Shown here: positions 12,901 through 23,559 of the stretch, one piece after another
How positions within the stretch are numbered: position 1 is the stretch's first letter
How the letters are laid out: the number at the start of each line of letters is the position of its first letter
From: Riptortus pedestris
Taxonomy: Eukaryota > Arthropoda > Insecta > Hemiptera > Alydidae
Reading direction: 5' to 3'
NCBI GenBank assembly: GCA_019009955.1
Contig: CM032233.1
Location: 97,782,501-97,846,500 of the forward strand
DNA length: 64,000 bases
Program-made: the position numbers and the translations under genes
Notes under the pieces: generated by a model
What the model was told of the DNA's origin: nothing
Database searches by the model: none
Seen by the model: the letters and a program-made list of their open reading frames with translations, nothing else

Positions 12901-13116
12901 AAAAAGAAGCGCAGCCCGAGGTGTGACTGTGGTGAAGGTAACGAATCATCGCTGCACATAATTAAAGACTGCACGCTCTATGACCACAGCAGGCTGAACC
13001 TAATGAGAGCAGTATGCAGCTACTCCCCAGAACCGAGTGATTTGGTCAGCACAGCGGAAAATTTTCATGCATTCAAAACATTCATAGATGAATGGAGGAA
13101 AAGAACAAATAAATAA
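9970..13116 (+). CDS. R1-clade ORF2: AP endonuclease and reverse transcriptase, intact
   Basis: 1,048 residues without interruption, a usual length for R1-type ORF2. Endonuclease motifs: ITQINL near 20, IQEPP near 48, CTDCNAWN near 150, SHIDVTLVTPDL near 198 and SDHATI near 223. RT motifs: FLDIAGAYDNAWW near 596, KGSPQGAVLGP near 655 and AYVDD near 687. The C-terminal CCHC-type finger (CDCGEGNESSLHIIKDC) lies near 984. All expected catalytic positions are present, so this protein could be active. The ATG at 9970 overlaps the ORF1 end by 23 nt in the +1 frame, implying reinitiation or frameshifting. Protein identity to copy 1 is clearly lower than in the shared 5' region. Confidence 0.93.
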   Translation: MALDRRYRRPTMERDNVLLITQINLRNSGLAAKEVWRDLQGKNAVVAIQEPPVRAGQLSALPRLSTHVSGGDANNKPRAAVAYVGTEWSTIGHHSLSTPLVAAMTVSKGGASYHVISVYMPPSIAMGPILGTVEALLNTFKKKRVVICTDCNAWNVEWGSKWTNLRGRIMADFITESGLQVLNDKHSPPTFRTTFGESHIDVTLVTPDLISKVVDWGMNHNTTSDHATISLRLKTEGTPERTSSVGKFALKDNAWENYREALAQCRFLSVTQQAFPIPQADVECQAIALQNTLLTAAKANFKFKNQRSNKNPWWNDDISAARSIVNRTRKNAQRCPEPELRHALWQLYRKLKSAYACKIRRAKKESWRSFVEDTTANGPWGVAYRAIKQQTPRSPALPAVESKGQYPTCTELAHKYLLEQILGEDDPTKDTDTQARLRSTMRLPVGTEFAPDWDRLDVEIAVAKMRKKGAPGGDGICAQLIQQAMPVIGDQLRTVMNNCLSIGYFPKIWKIAAVVLFKKKGPRNPGSAKSYRPICLLPVLGKVLETLIKNTIFSLFVSKLSARQYGGIPGRSTEMAIRRLKEDCDEGNPKYAIAVFLDIAGAYDNAWWPRILASLQEMELPSNIHALISSFLEDRKAYIRDGNGPGAAVNITKGSPQGAVLGPLCWLALIDDLMRTLAASGISATAYVDDVAYVVRSSSRDGVVRKATEAINIITDWLKEAKLNIAAEKTCALVMRGHFDERHPPRIRLGQTLVKFPESVTYLGVSMGQHFNPEPHVDALQGKVTKIINILQSMSRATWGLEYKPTATIYSVCYLSTVLYAVAAWGPMLKRNHYALLLRGQRQVLLRICKAYRTTSYEAVQIIAGTAPIDLVIRAKVAERCVIRGWQPPTSTPPELLEALAMDRNEPYFRKRLKEAANKYITSEWEKRWRDTTKGSTTKAFFPTVTFRIEREWMFTNHFISQFLTGHGDFAEYLHKYKKKRSPRCDCGEGNESSLHIIKDCTLYDHSRLNLMRAVCSYSPEPSDLVSTAENFHAFKTFIDEWRKRTNK

Positions 13117-13241
13117 ATAATTAAACGCAATCAAAATACCCAATCCTAGTCCTATCCTATCCCAACAACATAATGACCTATAGTGGCAGTAGCGCAGCTA
13201 GCGCTAGGAGCCATTATATAAAAAAAAAAAAAAAAAAAAAA
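13117..13241 (+). other. 3' UTR and poly(A) of R1 copy 2
   Basis: A short trailer of about 100 bp ends in about 21 A residues, followed directly by GGGAGA-rich microsatellite. It is unrelated by eye to the 3' UTR of copy 1. Confidence 0.75.
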
Positions 13242-13354
13242 GGGAGAGGGAGAGTGAGGGGGGGGAGAGGGAGGAGGAGAGAGAGAGAGAGAGAGAGAGA
13301 GGGCGAGAGAGGGGGAGGGGGTAGAGAGAGGGAGGAGGAGAGAGAGGGAGAGAG

Positions 13355-13385
<31 letters not shown>

Positions 13386-13406
13386 GGAGAGAGAGAGAGA
13401 GAGAGG

Positions 13407-13445
<39 letters not shown>

Positions 13446-13568
13446 GGAGAGAGAGGGAGAGAGAGGGAGGGAGAGCCACGGGGAGGGAGGGAGAGAGAGA
13501 GAGGGAGAGAGAGGAGGAGGAGATAGAGAGATAGGAGAGAGAGAGAGGGAGGGAGAGAGGGGGGAGAG

Positions 13569-13631
<63 letters not shown>

Positions 13632-13785
13632 GGGGAGAGAGGGAGGAAGGAAGAGAGAGGGAGAGAGGGGGAGAGAGTGCGGACGGAAGAGAGAGAGAGA
13701 GGGGGGGAGAGAGAGGGAGAGAGGGAGGGAGAGAGAGAGAAGGGAGCGAGGGGAGAGAGAGAGAGAGGGTGGAGGGTGAGAGGGG
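13242..13785. repeat. GA/GGGA-rich microsatellite downstream of R1 copy 2
   Basis: About 540 bp of GA dinucleotides interspersed with GGGA and GGAG blocks. All long frames are simple-sequence translations. The + strand is almost pure purine, so it could form triplex or quadruplex structures. Confidence 0.95.
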
Positions 13786-14070
13786 GTGGAGAAGGGAGTG
13801 AGGGGGTAGTGAAGGGAGGGAGGGGGTAGTGAAGGGAGGTAGGGGGTGGTGAAGGGAGGGAGGGGGTGGAGAAGGGAGTGAGGGGGTGGTGAAGGGAGGT
13901 AGGGGGTGGAGAAGGGAGTGAGGGGGTGGTGAAGGGAGGGAGGGGGTGGAGAAGGGAGTGAGGGGGTGGTGAAGGGAGGGAGGGGGTGGAGAAGGGAGTG
14001 AGGGGGTAGTGAAGGGAGGGAGGGGGTAGTGAAGGGAGGTAGGGGGTGGAGAAGGGAGGGAGGGGAGGGA
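13786..14070. repeat. 20-bp G-rich minisatellite
   Basis: About 14 units of a 20-bp motif of the type GGGGGTGGAGAAGGGAGTGA, with variants (TAGTG or TGGTG; AGGTA or AGGGA). Unit boundaries follow GGGGGT. Every unit has several runs of three or more G. It lies about 40 bp from the first guanylate cyclase exon. Confidence 0.9.
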
Positions 14071-14107
14071 AAGATAGAGGACTACAGTAATTACGTGAAA
14101 TATATAC

Positions 14108-14307
14108 CTAGACGATCAAGGTGCATTCCAATGAGGCGCGTGAAGCCAGTTCCCAGTTGGACCATATCCAAATTTTCATCTATGATTATATGCCAGGGGA
14201 AGGTCTCGCAGAAAGTAGAGATGCCGATTGGCAGGTCTTCAGGAATCTGAGATGGTCCTTCTTCCCTTTCATCTTCTTCCAAATCCACAACGTTCTCCAG
14301 ATTGAAA
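14108..14307 (-). CDS. Soluble guanylate cyclase alpha-like gene, exon with start of HNOBA domain
   Basis: A 200-bp internal exon on the minus strand. The acceptor is TTTACTGCTTTAG before 14307 and the donor is GTATAT after 14108. It encodes FNLENVVDLEEDE, an acidic linker, and then FPWHIIIDENLDMVQLGTG, the hallmark start of the heme-NO-binding-associated (HNOBA/PAS-like) domain of NO-sensing guanylate cyclases; the FPWH and VQLG spellings fit alpha subunits. The enzyme makes cGMP as an alpha/beta heterodimer in the cytosol. Exon phases 2 in and 1 out match the upstream exon at 18697-18884. The rest of HNOBA, the coiled coil and the cyclase domain must lie beyond the left window edge, giving an intron of at least 14 kb that contains the R1 elements. 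Confidence 0.85.
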
Positions 14308-15454
14308 CTAAAGCAGTAAAACAACTATATTACTAACTAAATGTTGCATGATTAATTGCTGTGAGCTATTAAAGCAGAGCTTCAAAAATTCCTGAGCTAT
14401 TTTAATTTTTTTTTTTACCATAAAAGAGTAATGTGTCTAATCAAGTGACATCAGGGATTTTTGGTCTTTGGTTCATTTTTCGGTCATTTATATTTGAAGT
14501 TTAGAGTCATTACAATTCGTTGAGGAATGATACTTTTGCACTGATTTCAATTTGGCTTTGCTTATGATGACATACATCATCAGTAGGTGTTCAGAATCAT
14601 TATAGTAGTTTTATTGAATGTTATTTTTAATGTTTATACCAGCTCGTTTTGCATTTGAATATCTTTTAAGTGTTTTCAATTAAAATATCTTTTAAGTGTT
14701 TTCATTTAAAATGTCTTTTAAGTGTTTTCAATTAAAATATCTTTTAAGTATTTTCAATTAAAATATATTTTATTCTCCCTTAGTCTCTCATACAACCAGA
14801 CAACAGGCAATGGCCCTTACCGAGAAGATGTTCGTGTTTTCCAATTCCACTATTGAATAAGAGGGTATTTCTAGGAGTGATCAATACATCGCCATCATAC
14901 ACCATGTATCTGATGTACATTGTAACACCAGCATTTCCCTCCTTTCTGGTCACTCTTATAGGTGATTAAGGGTCTCCTTTCCTTATTCTAATGTCAACCT
15001 GTAAGTTATCTGAGATGTCAACTCCGAATTGCCCCTTAGAAGAATTCCCTTCCATAGTCATTCTCGTCAATCATTTAAGCTTGCTAGCTATCCCAATAAG
15101 CTGTAGTCCCTCTAGTAATTTTAGCCTCTCTAAACTGCCGTCGGCTGGCGGGAAACGTAAGATACACATCAACGCCATGGCCATAGGTATCAATAACATG
15201 AAATAGTAACAGTAGGTCCATTTCACTGTATTCCTTGACATAATTTCCAATATTATATAGCCTCACCAGTTTATGTCCTTTACACTACAATAAAATCCAA
15301 AACTCTCTGGACGTCGTATCTAATGCGAATTCAGTCGGTGGGCGCATACTCTTGAGAAAAAAACGTGTGACTTTTTTTAATAAAATGGAGTACAACGAAT
15401 AACTTGTATATTTCTTGATTTAGTAGCAGTTGTGTTCAATAAATATATTAATCA
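14308..15454. other. Guanylate cyclase intron, left part, with a 26-bp repeat
   Basis: No gene is visible. A short tandem repeat at 14657-14767 has four units of a 26-bp motif around CTTTTAAGTGTTTTCAATTA. The rest is AT-rich unique-looking sequence. Confidence 0.6.
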
Positions 15455-15625
15455 AGTTAACACTTGAAGTGGCGAAAGCTTATGATAAGGTACAGAACGG
15501 CCGCTTACTATTCAAACTCAAACAATTCATTCTCAGCCGCCTGGAGACTCTGACGATACAACGTGAGAATGGCAGACTCTCTCAGTATAAGGCGTATGCT
15601 GACGATGTCTTGACCGCTAGTGAAT
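15455..15625 (+). pseudogene. Non-LTR reverse transcriptase scrap (Jockey-like)
   Basis: The translation contains VAKAYDKVQNGRLLFKLKQF, which resembles RT motif A and its flank in Jockey-type elements (typically D-V-x-KAYDxVWH-x-GLLxKL). About 20 residues later comes YKAYADDVLTAS, which resembles motif C. In a real RT these motifs lie about 80 residues apart, so an internal deletion has joined them. No other part of the element is recognisable. Confidence 0.6.
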
Positions 15626-16235
15626 ATCACGCTAGTGAGTATAAGAGGAATCCCTGTGTCTGATCTTCCAATTAGTTTTATACTTCTTCAAATATTCGAT
15701 TAGGAAGAATTTTATTGAATATTGAAGACCTTTTTGGTGATGTCCCAAAAATAATTTTTGGCAGAGGCTTGGGCAAGATAGATTAATCTGGTGTGGGAGT
15801 GACTAGCTCTTTGTCGCCGCCCCATTCCTCGTTTGAATAGAACAAGTGGAGATAAAAGCTTCGACCTAGGTCCGATAGCTGGTCCTCACGCAAGTCAATT
15901 ATGGCAGCTAAATTGACAATTTGAACTTGCTGATGCAGCATTTGATCTTCCTAGCCCTATTGACAGTTTAATAGTGAGTGGTAATTTGTTGAATCCTTTT
16001 AAGAGATCGGCTACAATCGAAGTTATATTCTATTAGCCATTCGACAGTCGTAATGGGGATCACTCTCTTATCCTGTTGGATAACGAACAATGGTGAGGGT
16101 GCATTTGTACCAGAAACCTGGTTGAGCAATATCATTAAACGCTTAGAGGCAGTATTTTCTTACAGCTAATCCTTCGTTCCCATCAGTAGTCGATTCAGGT
16201 GGTACATCTCATTTAGGTTATGGTTGAGCCATCTA
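15626..16235. other. No recognisable gene
   Basis: Unremarkable AT-rich sequence with short frames only. It could be a degraded repeat. Confidence 0.5.
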
Positions 16236-16799
16236 GAAAATTTCTTCAAATGTCCATCGATCCTACCCAGGAGATGACGAAAATGAGGTCCGTTCAAAAT
16301 TATATATATATTGGTCTGTTAACGCTCTAGCAGTCGCAATTTTTGTTTGATCGTTACCAAACTCGACATTTAATCGTTTTATGTAAAAAGAAAGATTAAG
16401 TTCGTTAATGGCTGAAATCGGACCAGTGGGAGGGGGGGGGTTAGAGGGGGGATTTTTGAAAATTCAAAATATCTCTGTTATTATGCGTCGGATGGAACAA
16501 TTGTATAAAATCAATCTTATTGCAAATTAAATTTACTACAAATATTGTTCTATACATTTATTCTTTATCTTGAATATTAACCGAGATATTTGCATTTGTA
16601 TTGTGTGTGTGGTCGGCAGGAGTCGGCTATGTTCGGGACTTTCCGCCGAGCGCTAGGGCGGCCGTTTCCGTAACTGTTCGTCCCTCGTGAATAGGTTTAG
16701 AGATTCCTTACTACTACTGTTGTTATTAGGCAGATTTCTCTATTATAAAACTTCACGTGGGAAATCTGCTTAGTTTACACAGCCCCTGCGTGACGGACT
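16236..16799 (+). mobile_element. Family B repeat, near full length
   Basis: It runs from the left module (CTTCAAATGTCCATCGATCC) through a short TA tract, the GGGGGGG-rich centre and the ATTAACCGAGATATTTGCAT module. It ends with GTGGGAAATCTGCTTAGTTT and CAGCCCCTGCGTGACGGAC. No coding capacity. The left hairpin is missing. One of about 17 copies in the window. Confidence 0.8.
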
Positions 16800-18696
16800 T
16801 TCTCGTATTAGTGACGTCAGAGTGACCACCACGGGTTGAACCCCTCAAGTCTTGGTCGTCCTTCCATCGGCACTACTTTCTCCAGACGATTGAGTGAGAC
16901 TTGATCTCTTGTCATTTGCCTAAGTTGAACATTCAGAACCTTTCACTGTCCACACTGTTATTGAGTCGGGCTTGAATTTCATGAAAAATATTTCGACTTT
17001 CGCTTGGCACGAATCGAATCTCAAGGTTTATAAACAAGAGCCTAAATGGTCACTCCATGACTGCATCTGAAGATCTCTCTTGGTGGATCTTAGAAAGTGT
17101 GAGACATTTGTGTGAGAATTATTCGAAAAACTCTTGGCAGAAATGGATTAAATGAGCTTGGGCTTAAGGGGATTGTTGGTCGCTCGCTTAGCCCACTCAC
17201 CTTTGCCTTGATTGATGAACCCCCTCCCCCCCCCCCCATTGTTCCCCTAGAAGTGTTATCTTGGTCGATTGAATATGGAATCTTAGTATGTCTCATGTCC
17301 GTTTGTAGGTTCTTTAATACTAGAAACGTGGCTCTTGGTGCGTGTTGTGTTATTGGTTGTCTTTCTATCATTATTAGTGTGGTTTGGGATTGTGGTGTGT
17401 TTTCATGTTTAGTGCAAACCCCATTGCTCCATTCAAGGGAGATTTACCAACGCTTAGAGTAGTTGCTACCATTCATTGCCTGTTTGGATCGCTGTTCCTC
17501 TCTCCGTGGAAATTCAAGTCTTTTCGAGATAAGCATTCCTTTGGCCAGCCGAATCAAGGCAGTATTACATGAGATTTTAACCGGCCACCCCTTGTGGTCC
17601 ACATTTCGGAGGGTTTTGGAAGCCCCTAGTGAAATCAGATATGGCATATTTATTGAATTTCATGCAGTTCCAATCTCACGCTTTCGAGGAGCCTGTTATT
17701 ATTGTAAATTTAATACGTCTCTACCTGTTTTCGAAGATCCTATTGGTTAGTAAAGTCCATACATCAAGAGATAGTTTTTGGTGGGCTTTCAGTGAGAGTG
17801 GATGGGATTCCCCTAAATGGTGCTAATTGGAATTGGCTGCGAAAATCCAAGGTTTGAGTCAGGCGATTTGGCATAATCTGGTCTCAAGAATATCTGCTAC
17901 TTGTAAAGGAGCAAGCCAGATTTAATTATACTTAGTCTTTAGGGAATCCCAAACAAGTTTTCAATGTAGTCCTTGTGAGGGCTCGTTTATCTCCAGTTGT
18001 GTAGATGATTACTTCTATAGAGTGTCATTAGAGCTCATGGAGGGTGAGCGTGTACTGTGCGTGTAGCCACTCTTCACTGTCACCACCTCCGAATCAGTGT
18101 AAACAGTTTGCAAATATTGTGCACATTTAGTTCGTAACCTGGGATAATGGAAGATATTTCTATGTTATTGCTTATACTAGAAGTGAATTGTAGTTTGTTT
18201 TATTATTTGTGTTTCTTTACTCTTGCGCCATTATATTGTATGATATAAATTCGATAGGCATAAATATTTAGTGGTACGTCTTATAAAAGGTTTTCCTATA
18301 GTTTCGAATTACTTGAGCACAAGAAACACACATCGCTTTTCCACCTACGTAGCTCAGTGTATTTATTTCGGAGGATGATTAGCATCATTGGAGTTGGAGT
18401 TGAAAGAATCTCGTGCACCGTCGGCAGTTGCCCCCTGGGCTGAATAGGAGTACCATTTGGCCATTTGGCAAAGGGGGACCATTATCCTAGATTCATTCGT
18501 TTGGTGTAGTGTTCTCTATCAGAACAGAGCTCCTTTATGGTTAGTCGAATCATAGTTTTTTAATGTGCACTATAAAATTTATATCGACTTGAAAAGCATA
18601 ATTTTCCTTACCCCTTTGTTTTGTTTTCGAGTTGTCCTATGATTAATATAGCCTATAAATATTTCGTTTATCAAATATTGTACATATTGAACGTAC
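16800..18696. other. Guanylate cyclase intron without recognisable gene
   Basis: Several overlapping open frames of 60-116 codons lie at 17112-17826, but none has a recognisable motif, and frames change repeatedly. A C-run interrupts at 17220-17237. It may be a degraded retroelement, but I cannot assign it. Confidence 0.5.
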
Positions 18697-18884
18697 TGAA
18701 ATACTTTTGATTCTTGGACGAGAAGGCGGAAGTGGACCTGTTTGGAGTATAGAGTATTGGCGACGCTGATGAGAGATCCTTGGAGGAAGTAGGCGGTAGC
18801 TGGTCTGTCGGTGATGAGGGTCAGTCCCATACAAGGGTAGCCTCCTTCACCTCCTTCTGGGTCTGCTCTCACTCCCCTAGTCCT
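18697..18884 (-). CDS. Soluble guanylate cyclase alpha-like gene, H-NOX-region exon
   Basis: A 188-bp minus-strand exon. The acceptor is GATTGCAG before 18884 and the donor is GTACGT after 18697. It encodes a gly/glu-rich start and then GLTLITDRPATAYFLQGSL and SVANTLYSKQVHFRLL. This resembles the C-terminal part of the H-NOX-like region of guanylate cyclase alpha subunits, where RP-x(4)-FLLG-x-L and a-LY-x-x-V patterns are usual. The phase is 0 in and 2 out. The donor was chosen because it alone gives phase 2, required by the next exon, whose first base completes the codon CAT. Confidence 0.75.
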
Positions 18885-20613
18885 CTGCAATCAGCCACCA
18901 TTACACTTTATTAATAAACAATAACAACAATACACCAAGTATAAATGGCCTCCTAATCGTTACTCCAAAAATGTGAATTTTTGTTTTAATGATGATTTCC
19001 GAAAACACGAGTCCTTCTGAACTAGTGGTAGAAACCTCAAACAATTGAAAGGACAGAAAGTGTGCTAAATAAATGATTGTTAAAAGTGCGACTGACGTCT
19101 GATTCAGTTGAAAATATATCGGCAGAAGATGAATTGTTGCTAAGGAGTGGTTGTCTCCCTTAAAGGCTTTATTCTACTTGTACCGCTATCATATGAAAAC
19201 TATCTCCCTCTACCAGTTTAATATCACTTGAGCAATTAACAGTCACTTATACCTCCCACTCTGAGAGCCACGTAAAGGGGGTAAATGGTCGATTGGAAAG
19301 AAATTCTACACATATTAGCTTATTCCACAATAATCGGTTATTTTATAGAAATCAGCTGATATCTTACTGATTACTTAAATTCTCAACAACTCTATGGAAC
19401 GTCTGGAAATTCTAAACTGACTAGGAGCTTAAAAAAATGGAAATGATCTAAAATGGAATATATTTCCGTTATCATGGCTCGAATAGAAGAATGATTGTAT
19501 AAAATAATCTTGTTGATAAAGTAGTGTGTTTCAATTGAAGTTCAATAAAGACTGTTCTATCTCAAATATCGAATGTGTTTATTATATTTTAGCGATTCCA
19601 CAATTCGACATTCCCTAGTCCTTCTCATGAAATATTTAACATTACAAAACTCATCCCCTACACGATATGGATTACATATTCATAATGTTTTATGAATGTT
19701 CATAACTGTCACATTTAACTGGAGGCCGCAAGTTAGAAGTTGGTGGAGGCATTTCAAATTAAAACAGTTAAGCAACTTGTAACGCCTGAAAAATACATTT
19801 AAAACGCAATGTGTTCCTTACATATTTCCGCTTAAATCAACATTAAATATGATTTGGTTTGGAAGTAGAAGGAAACCTCCATTCTTGTCGGTGGTAGTAT
19901 AGTATGAAATAACTCATGTTGACAATATTCGTATTCTGGATACCAATATAAAAAGTTTCACTATAGACACTAATGAAAAAGTACTAACGTTTTTACTTTA
20001 TGAACGAAAGTCGACTGTCAAAAAAGAACGTTTTAATCGTAGAATGAAAATAATGTCGAACCGTGAAATAACGTTTTATCAGCTCAATATGTATTCTAAA
20101 ATCGATTCATGTCTTACATTTACCCTACAAAATGAATAAGTATGAATATATTGAGGAATATATGCTTTGTGCTCGAAGTAAAGTCCCACGCCTGAGGCTG
20201 CTAGTAAAGTTTCTCAAGGCTTATATTAACTATACTAATTCCATTAATACATATACAAGCAAGTTCTCAATTCCATTCAGCTATTTGTATGGAACAAGAA
20301 GAAAGTCTTTGGCGCTCAGAAGACGGAAATGAAAATGTCAGAAATCATAAATGTAACTAGAGATACGGAAATTTACTATAAAAAACGAAGATATTGACGA
20401 AAATATGATTCACATCAAAGTAAACTTCCCGTCCTGGTTGAAAAATTGGTTGTAATGAATATTTTGATAGGACACGATATGTATCTGAACCCTAGAACGA
20501 GTATAAATTCTTATTCGTTCAATATTCATTCTCTGGTTAAGGGATTCAGCAATAAATGGGGAAGCTGATAAATTAAATTAATTAGCTCACATGCTAGTTC
20601 AAGCAATTTTAAA
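18885..20613. other. Guanylate cyclase intron without recognisable gene
   Basis: AT-rich sequence. Around 19440-19600 there is faint similarity to the family B core (ACTGGAGG-like and TCCGTTAT words), too weak to call. No frame of interest. Confidence 0.5.
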
Positions 20614-21885
20614 CAAAAAATTAGCAAATGGCACCTTTACCCCAAATTCTGCTCTAGGCAAATCAGCTATTGGCCTTGTATTGATTAAGCATTTGTAAAT
20701 CAAAAATTGGCAAATGGCACCTTTACCCCAATTCTGCTCTAGGCAAATCAGCTCTTGGCCTTGTATTGATTAAGCATTTGTAAATCAAAAATTGGCAAAT
20801 GGCACCTTTACCCCAATTCTGCTCTAGGCAAATCAGCTCTTGGCCTTGTATTGATTAAGCATTTGTAAATCAAAAATTGGCAAATGGCACCTTTACCCCA
20901 ATTCTGCTCTAGGCAAATCAGCTATTGGCCTTGTATTGATTAAGCATTTGTAAATCAAAAATTGGCAAATGGCACCTTTACCCCAATTCTGCTCTAGGCA
21001 AATCAGCTATTGGCCTTGTATTGATTAAGCATTTGTAAATCAAAAATTGGCAAATGGCACCTTTACCCCAATTCTGCTCTAGGCAAATCAGCTATTGGCC
21101 TTGTATTGATTAAGCATTTCTAAATCAAAAATTGGCAAATGGCACCTTTACCCCAATTCTGCTCTAGGCAAATCAGCTATTGGCCTTGTATTGATTAAGC
21201 ATTTCTAAATCAAAAATTGGCAAATGGCACCTTTACCCCAATTCTGCTCTAGGCAAATCAGCTATTGGCCTTGTATTGATTAAGCATTTGTAAATCAAAA
21301 ATTGGCAAATGGCACCTTTACCCCAATTCTGCTCTAGGCAAATCAGCTATTGGCCTTGTATTGATTAAGCATTTCTAAATCAAAAATTGGAAAATGTCAC
21401 CTTTACCCCAAATTCTGCTCTAGGCAAATCAGCTATTGGCCTTGTATTGATTAAGCATTTCTAAATCAAAAATTGGCAAATGGCACCTTTACCCCAATTC
21501 TGCTCTAGGCAAATCAGCTATTGGCCTTGTATTGATTAAGCATTTCTAAATCAAAAATTGGCAAATGGCACCTTTACCCCAATTCTGCTCTAGGCAAATC
21601 AGCTCTTGGCCTTGTATTGATTAAGCATTTGTAAATCAAAAATTGGCAAATGCCACCTTTACCCCAATTCTGCTCTAGGCAAATCAGCTCGTGGCCTTGT
21701 ATTGATTAAGCATTTGTAAATCAAAAATTGGCAAATGGCACCTTTACCCCAATTCTGCTCTAGGCAAATCAGCTATTGGCCTTGTATTGATTAAGCATTT
21801 CTAAATCAAAAATTGGCAAATGGCACCTTTACCCCAATTCTGCTCTAGGCAAATCAGCTATTGGCCTTGTATTGATTAATCAAAA
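20614..21885. repeat. 85-bp tandem satellite, about 15 units
   Basis: Units start at CAAAAATTGGCAAATGG and recur every 85 bp; for example, 20701 and 20786 carry the same word. Units contain CCCCAATTCTGCTCTAGGC and CCTTGTATTGATTAAGC. They differ by only a few substitutions (GCTCTTGG/GCTATTGG, CATTTGTAA/CATTTCTAA), which points to recent homogenisation. The array lies in the guanylate cyclase intron. The units are directly adjacent without unique spacers, so it is not a CRISPR array. Confidence 0.97.
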
Positions 21886-22240
21886 ATATACTACTGAGAG
21901 GGCAAATGGGGTTGAGAGAAGGGATGGGATATTAACTATCTGTGTTACTCATTGAAAACTATTCTATAACGCATTTTACTTGTAAAGTAATTTATTAACT
22001 AATATACTTTCTGAATAAAATTTCTTCGAGCAAGCTATTCATTTGAGTTAATTGTAGTATTTTGTTTGCAGCCATTTCTAAAGAAGAGCCTTCTGCTATT
22101 ATAACGCAAAACATACGATTTTGATGTCGAGTTTGGAGGATCGCTCAGGTAGGCTAATTTCTAGAGAATGAGTGAGGCTACAGTGTGTGTGCATTGGACT
22201 GTAGCTGGATGCTGCTTATCTCTTCATTGGAATAGATTAC

Positions 22241-22419
22241 CTTGAGAGGTGTGCTTTCAGTGAAGAGATAGGACGACGTTCCGAAAGACTTGTGGGCTTC
22301 GAAGACGCTGTCGAGGGATTTGAGGAAAGTGTAGTAGTCGGCGCCAAGTGCAGACAAGGCTCTCTGCTCGACCTCGCAGAACCTCTGCACTTCCCCCAGC
22401 TTCTGGAGCAGGCTGTCAT
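22241..22419 (-). CDS. Soluble guanylate cyclase alpha-like gene, upstream exon
   Basis: A 179-bp minus-strand exon. The acceptor is GGGTGTTGCAG before 22419 and the donor CTCAAG/GTAATC lies after 22241. It encodes DSLLQKLGEVQRFCEVEQRA then LGADYYTFLKSLDSVFEAH, which resembles the H-NOX-like region of alpha subunits (LG-x(4)-FL-x-x-LD-x-V-x-D pattern). It ends at a codon boundary, and the next exon (18884 downwards) starts at one. The first two bases complete a codon, so an upstream exon ending in phase 1 must exist; I did not find it in the window. Together the three exons encode about 188 residues. Confidence 0.7.
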
Positions 22420-22557
22420 CTGCAACACCCATATACACATAAAACCAATCATACATATTACCAAATCAAGCGAGATATCATAATTCAAGTCAGATCTTAC
22501 ATATAATCTTTACTAACACTTCACATTTGCGGAGGAAAATGTGTATATTTATACATC

Positions 22558-23546
22558 CACTAGCTCAGATACCCGGCTTCGCTCGGGAATTCATTTGAGG
22601 CTGGATGGTGATGGTATTTTTTTGGCAAGGCTTTACTTTGCACAATATTTTGATATTTACCCGTCCCCGTGTTTAGGGATAATATCCGTCGTTTCTGTGG
22701 ATTTGTTAATAATAAAATTATTATTTTATGTAAGACTTCACTGTCCTTCATATTGTCATATTTCCCGCTTCCTGTGCATTATGCATAGATTTGAATCATT
22801 AAGGACAAAATATTAACATACAATTGAATTAATTTTTCCAGGTGAGGTACCTGGTATTTCATATTGAAAAGAATTGTTGAGAAAATTTCTCTAAATAACA
22901 AAATAAACTACTTTTGTTATGTGCATATTTGCCGAAACCCCAATAGGAAACGAAATATCACTATTTTTAATTTCAGGCCTCCCTTATAACCCCCACTCCT
23001 GCCCGTCCCTAGAAATGTTAGAATGACTTATTTTAAAGAAGGCGTTAGTGCTAATACACATACCCAGTTTTATTTAGTTCGGTTGAGTTTTTGTGCCAAA
23101 TATAATTGTTCACTTCCGCTATAGGTTTTAGCGTATATCTCGTTTATAATTCGGTATACGGCAAAAGTGTATATAACAAAAGTTACTCTAAATACCAAAA
23201 TAAACAACTTTTGTTATGTGCATAATTGCCGAAAATGCAATAGGAAACGAAATATCGCTATTATTAATTTCTGGCTTCCCTTATAACCCCCACTCCTGTT
23301 CGTCTCAGAGGATATTAATATAGCCTAAGTCTAAGTTGGGCTAGTAGTAATATACATACCAAGTTTCATGAAATTTGGTTCAGCCGTTTATGCGTGAAAA
23401 GGTAACAAACAAACAAACAGACACGAAAGAAACAAAATGCAGTTATGGTGTCTATGACATGTGAAACGAAAAGTTATCGTGAAATTTCGCGAAAAAAAAT
23501 CAATGTACAGACAGAGGTTACAATTTTATATATATATAGAATATAA
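22558..23546 (+). mobile_element. Family A interspersed repeat, full-length copy
   Basis: It starts at CTAGCT and ACCCGGCTTCGCTCGGGAA and ends at CAGACAGAGGTTACAATTTT followed by TATATATATA. Inside, a module containing AACAAAAGTT...AACTTTTGTTATGTGC and CCCCCACTCCTG occurs twice. It has no coding capacity. The right end carries the common arthropod repeat wording GGTTCAGCCGTTTATGCGTG. The class is uncertain (RTE-type tail or non-autonomous element). Confidence 0.8.
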
Positions 23547-23559
23547 CGACAAAAAGCCC

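Larger units (their letters stand above)
7713..13241 (+). mobile_element. R1-clade retrotransposon, copy 2 (best preserved)
   Basis: Probable 5' UTR of about 1.1 kb (7713-8810), damaged ORF1 (8811-9992), intact ORF2 (9970-13116), 3' UTR (13117-13219) and poly(A) (about 13220-13241). Both ends abut GA-rich microsatellite, which suggests insertion into (GA)n. Site-specific R1-clade families that insert in simple repeats are known (for example Waldo). The exact 5' boundary is inferred from where the GA tract ends. Confidence 0.85.

Noticed and set aside
17112..17826. Several overlapping open frames in the guanylate cyclase intron
   Set aside because: No motif, no splice pattern and frequent frame changes; I could not support a gene.
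20614..21885. Possible CRISPR-like array
   Set aside because: Units are fully repetitive 85-mers without unique spacers, and the genome is eukaryotic.
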